From assembly GCA_020725765.1 (NCBI GenBank), contig DYEI01000541.1, positions 1-50,520 on the forward strand: a stretch of DNA of 50,520 bases. Direction: 5' to 3'. Below the pieces are notes generated by a model. The model made no database searches. It saw nothing but the letters and a program-made list of their open reading frames with translations, and was not told the DNA's origin. Below are positions 47,619 to 50,520 of the stretch, piece by piece; position 1 is the first letter of the stretch, and each line of letters begins with the position of its first letter. Origin of the DNA: Anaerolinea sp. GTDB taxonomy: Bacteria; Chloroflexota; Anaerolineae; SpSt-313. A program made the position numbers and the translations under genes.

Positions 47619-48713
47619 ATGGAGAGCAAGCAAAGGATATGCCAGGGCATCATGCCGCTGAGGCAGGATGAGAATCCGGTCTCCCGATGCGGTGAGACTG
47701 AACCCGGGAGTGAGGCCGGGGCGGAGCGACCCGGTCTTCAGCGCACGCTTGGGCAACGCACCCGGCGTATTCTCAAAGGCTTCATCCGCCGGTACCTGCG
47801 GGGCATCCAAAGCCGTGACTTTCGAGAACTGGCCGGCTTCCACGTCATGGCCAACAACTATGCCATCTTCTCTTACCTGCTCTGGCGGCTCATGGCCAAG
47901 GACTGGGTCGAACCCGAGTTCCTGCTCGACGCGTTCCTCCAGATATGGACCTTCTTCTGGGGTGATCGTTCCCATTCCGGCTATTTCCGTGAGCTGGGCC
48001 AGGCGGAACAAGCAGACTTCGCAGCCTTGGTCGCTCCCTACCAGGCCGATGCTGTGTTTCTCGCGGCGCTGTACCAGGGAGAGGTCTGGACGCGTGCAGG
48101 GAATCGCGAAACCCAACGGCTTGTCCTGCGCGACTTCTGGCGGGGCGTGCTCAGCAGCCAAGCTGTAGAGGTGACCCCAGACGCATTGGAGCGCGCCTCG
48201 CTCCTGGCAGCGCAGCTGAACCGCTACGACCCACCGCTGCCGTCGCATCTGGTCAAGGCTCTGGCGTCCCTGGCCGCCTTTGAGACCCGCCGGACGTTTC
48301 TCCGGGCACTGGAGGCAAGCCACCACTACACGGAAGGCAGCGCCAGCTTCGAGCAGGCCACTGTCTCCGCTCGACGACAGCCTGTGACGGTCCTGGTGCT
48401 GCAGGCTAAGAGTGCTCTGAGTACTATGGAGGATGCCCTGGCGATACTTGGGCAATGGATGAGCTTCGAGAAGCTGGATTACTATCGCATTGCCACCCCC
48501 GATGTCGATGGCACGCGCCGGATGCTCTTCTTCGACGTGACCAAGTCAGATGGAGTCTATTGGAACAGGCAAGCCGGGCAACCGCCTAAGGCCTTCGTGC
48601 GCGTCGCTCCAGTCCTCCGCGATTGGGAGACTAGCCTGGAGCGTCTCCGAAAGCTCGCCGCTCAGGTGGATTCCAAGGTGGCTGAAATCCAGTCTCAGGC
48701 CAGCATAGCCTAG
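47619..48713 (+). CDS. Hypothetical protein, possibly C-terminal part of a larger protein
   Basis: 364 aa; coherent from KGFIRRYLRGIQSRDFRELAGFHVMANNYAIFSYLLWRLMAKDWVEPEF onward, N-terminal ~45 aa low-complexity-like. Confidence 0.6.
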   Translation: MESKQRICQGIMPLRQDENPVSRCGETEPGSEAGAERPGLQRTLGQRTRRILKGFIRRYLRGIQSRDFRELAGFHVMANNYAIFSYLLWRLMAKDWVEPEFLLDAFLQIWTFFWGDRSHSGYFRELGQAEQADFAALVAPYQADAVFLAALYQGEVWTRAGNRETQRLVLRDFWRGVLSSQAVEVTPDALERASLLAAQLNRYDPPLPSHLVKALASLAAFETRRTFLRALEASHHYTEGSASFEQATVSARRQPVTVLVLQAKSALSTMEDALAILGQWMSFEKLDYYRIATPDVDGTRRMLFFDVTKSDGVYWNRQAGQPPKAFVRVAPVLRDWETSLERLRKLAAQVDSKVAEIQSQASIA

Positions 48714-48785
48714 AAGAACACTGAAAAACCCATGGTCGTCGAGAGACCCAACACCTCGAAACCATCGGTCTCTCAGTGTTCTTCT
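48712..48785. repeat. MITE-like or terminator hairpin element
   Basis: AGAAGAACACTGA (48712-48724) / TCAGTGTTCTTCT (48773-48785), 13 bp perfect, nested inner stem. Confidence 0.55.
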
Positions 48786-48884
48786 GGGGCTGCGGTTTAT
48801 GTCACCCTACGCTATGATCAAAACGAAGCGGACAGGCCACACGTGGTGTGTGCCAGAGATCACCTTCCTCGTTCCGTTGCCTGG

Positions 48885-49070
48885 TCACGGCTCGACGACG
48901 AACAGCCTATACTTCCGCTCGCCAGGGGCGTTCCCCGACATCGCCAGTCGCTTGCCGTCGGGCGATCAGGCATCGGGCCGCGCCCGGTACTCCCCCGTGG
49001 CCCACGAATTGAGCGGGCGCCCTTCGGGGAAGCTGTAGACCGACGTCCAACCTTCGTCGACGGGGGAACG
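48885..49070 (-). pseudogene. C-terminal remnant of a PD40/TolB-like beta-propeller protein
   Basis: Minus-strand DEGWTSVYSFPEGRPLNSWATGEYRARPDA*SPDGKRLAMSGNAPGERKYRLFVVEP*; TGA at 48966-48968 where Trp is expected. Confidence 0.55.
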
Positions 49071-49261
49071 GACCCCGTGCGCGAAGGCGGACGGTTGCCG
49101 CCGAAGGCGCCTCTAGCGCGCGAAGCGTGCGCAACGCGATTTCAATCGCCAGCGTGGTTGCGCCTGCCACCGTGCGGCCCGCAACCCGCAATCAATATGT
49201 GGTTCACATTAGGAATCCCAGAGGTGCGCACTGGGCTGCGGAGCGCGAGCAGAAGCGGGAG

Positions 49262-50272
49262 ATGGTGCCTGTGAAGCGACGACTCTTCCTCGGCATCGAT
49301 GCGGGAGCCACCAAGACGCATGCACTCATTGCCGACGAGCAGGGCCATGCCTGGGGCGCCGGCCAGTCCGGGTCCGGCAACTGGGAAGGAGTTGGCCTCG
49401 AAGGGGCCTATCGGGTGTATGCTGAGGCCACCAATCAGGCGCTGGCTGCCGCCGGTCTGGCGGTGACCGACCTGTGCGGCGCCGGCTATGCGCTGGCGGG
49501 GCTGGACTTTCCCAGCGACGAGCCGCGCCTCGACTCGGTCGTCGAGCGGCTTGGGGTGCCGGGCCCGCGGGTACTGGTGAACGACACCTACGGGGCGCTG
49601 CGGGCGGGCGCCCGCGCGGGCTATGGCGTGGTGGTGATCGCGGGCACCGGCACGACGGTGGCCGGGGTCAGCCGCGACGGTCGCCGCTTCCGAACCTTTG
49701 GGGAAGGTCCGATGCTCGGCGACATCGGCGGCGCCGGCGACATCGTCATGCTGGCGGTGCGGGCGATCGCCACCGCCTACACCGGTCGGGGGCGGCCAAC
49801 GGCGCTCACGGACCGCTTTCTGGCGATGTATGGCTTCCGCGACCCTCTCGAGCTCATCGAGGGCCTCTGCCGCCATCAGATCGACCCTCCGCGGGCCGAG
49901 CATGCGCCCCTGGTCTTCGAGGTGGCCGAGGAAGGGGACGAGGTCGCCCGCGGCATCATCCGCTTCGCGGGCAGCGAGCTGGGTGCCAACGCCGCCAGCG
50001 TGGCGCGCAAGCTCGGCCTCGCCGATGAGGCGTTCGACCTCGTCCTGGCGGGCGGTGTGTTCCGGTCGCGGAGCGAGCTCCTCATCGGTGCACTCGAGGA
50101 AAAGGTCCGGGCTGTGGCTCCGCGCGCGCAGACGGTGCTGCTGGAGACGCTTCCTGTTGTCGGCAGCGTGTTGCTGGCGATGGAGGCTGCCGGGGTGCAG
50201 GTGGCGCCCGAGGCCCGGGAACGGCTCAGCCGAGAGGCGCGCGAGCTCCTCGGCGAAAGGAGGGAGGGCTAG
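49262..50272 (+). CDS. BadF/BadG/BcrA/BcrD-type ATPase, N-acetylglucosamine kinase-like
   Basis: LFLGIDAGATKTHALIADEQGH; VVVIAGTGTTVAGVSRDGR; GEGPMLGDIGGAGDI. Confidence 0.85.
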   Translation: MVPVKRRLFLGIDAGATKTHALIADEQGHAWGAGQSGSGNWEGVGLEGAYRVYAEATNQALAAAGLAVTDLCGAGYALAGLDFPSDEPRLDSVVERLGVPGPRVLVNDTYGALRAGARAGYGVVVIAGTGTTVAGVSRDGRRFRTFGEGPMLGDIGGAGDIVMLAVRAIATAYTGRGRPTALTDRFLAMYGFRDPLELIEGLCRHQIDPPRAEHAPLVFEVAEEGDEVARGIIRFAGSELGANAASVARKLGLADEAFDLVLAGGVFRSRSELLIGALEEKVRAVAPRAQTVLLETLPVVGSVLLAMEAAGVQVAPEARERLSREARELLGERREG

Positions 50273-50463
50273 CCCCCGGTAGCAGGGGCCCGCCGGTGCC
50301 CGGCGCCAGCGGACATCCGGAGCGCGCAGTTGAGTATTGGGGCAGTTGGCACTCTGCCAGGCGTCACCGCCCCCTCGCCGGTCCCCTCTTCAAGGGCGGA
50401 CAGCCCTCTTTGGTCGCAGGGCGAGGGCATGGCCCATCGAGGGCCCCCCACCCCTGGGGCATT

Positions 50464-50492
50464 CCCCGCTTTGCCCAGCAGACAAAGCGGGG
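50464..50492. terminator. Hairpin downstream of kinase-like gene
   Basis: CCCCGCTTTG / CAAAGCGGGG, 10 bp perfect, weak T tract. Confidence 0.35.
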
Positions 50493-50520
50493 TTAAGCCC
50501 CTGACCCCGCCCCCGCGCCG

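Noticed and set aside
47192-49261. Active mobile element or prophage explaining the decayed region
   Set aside because: No transposase, integrase or phage structural gene recognised; only short palindromic elements.

Overview
GC-rich bacterial chromosomal window, most likely Chloroflexota/Anaerolineae-like (inferred from SBP linkers, histidine kinase style and HTH-receiver regulators; not proven). From left to right: (1) a pilus-type set on the minus strand: TadG-like, two TadE-like proteins and two tandem Flp pilins, plus a polytopic membrane protein, flanked by intergenic DNA packed with long perfect hairpins; (2) a LysM protein with a Cys-Pro-Val-rich tail and L-rhamnose isomerase; (3) a phosphate regulon, phoB/phoR-pstS-pstC-pstA-pstB, ending in a thioredoxin-type arsenate reductase homologue instead of phoU, with an 11-bp-periodic repeat array before pstS; (4) two sugar-ABC/URO-D loci, each next to a convergent pair made of an unusual HTH-(degenerate HATPase)-REC regulator and a membrane hybrid histidine kinase whose 3' ends overlap; between them lie a six-hairpin glycosidase-like gene, an orphan sugar-binding protein and an MttB-family methyltransferase; (5) a membrane Clp-fold protease plus rhomboid pair; (6) a decaying segment (~47.2-49.1 kb) with a frameshifted DUF2254-like gene, a truncated ion-channel-like gene and a beta-propeller remnant, ending in a BadF/BcrA-type sugar kinase-like gene. 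The strongest leads are the duplicated regulator/kinase module, the Pho-box-like array, and strong hairpins following all three sugar-SBP genes. No tRNA, rRNA, CRISPR array or intact transposase was recognised. All calls come from reading the sequence without database searches.
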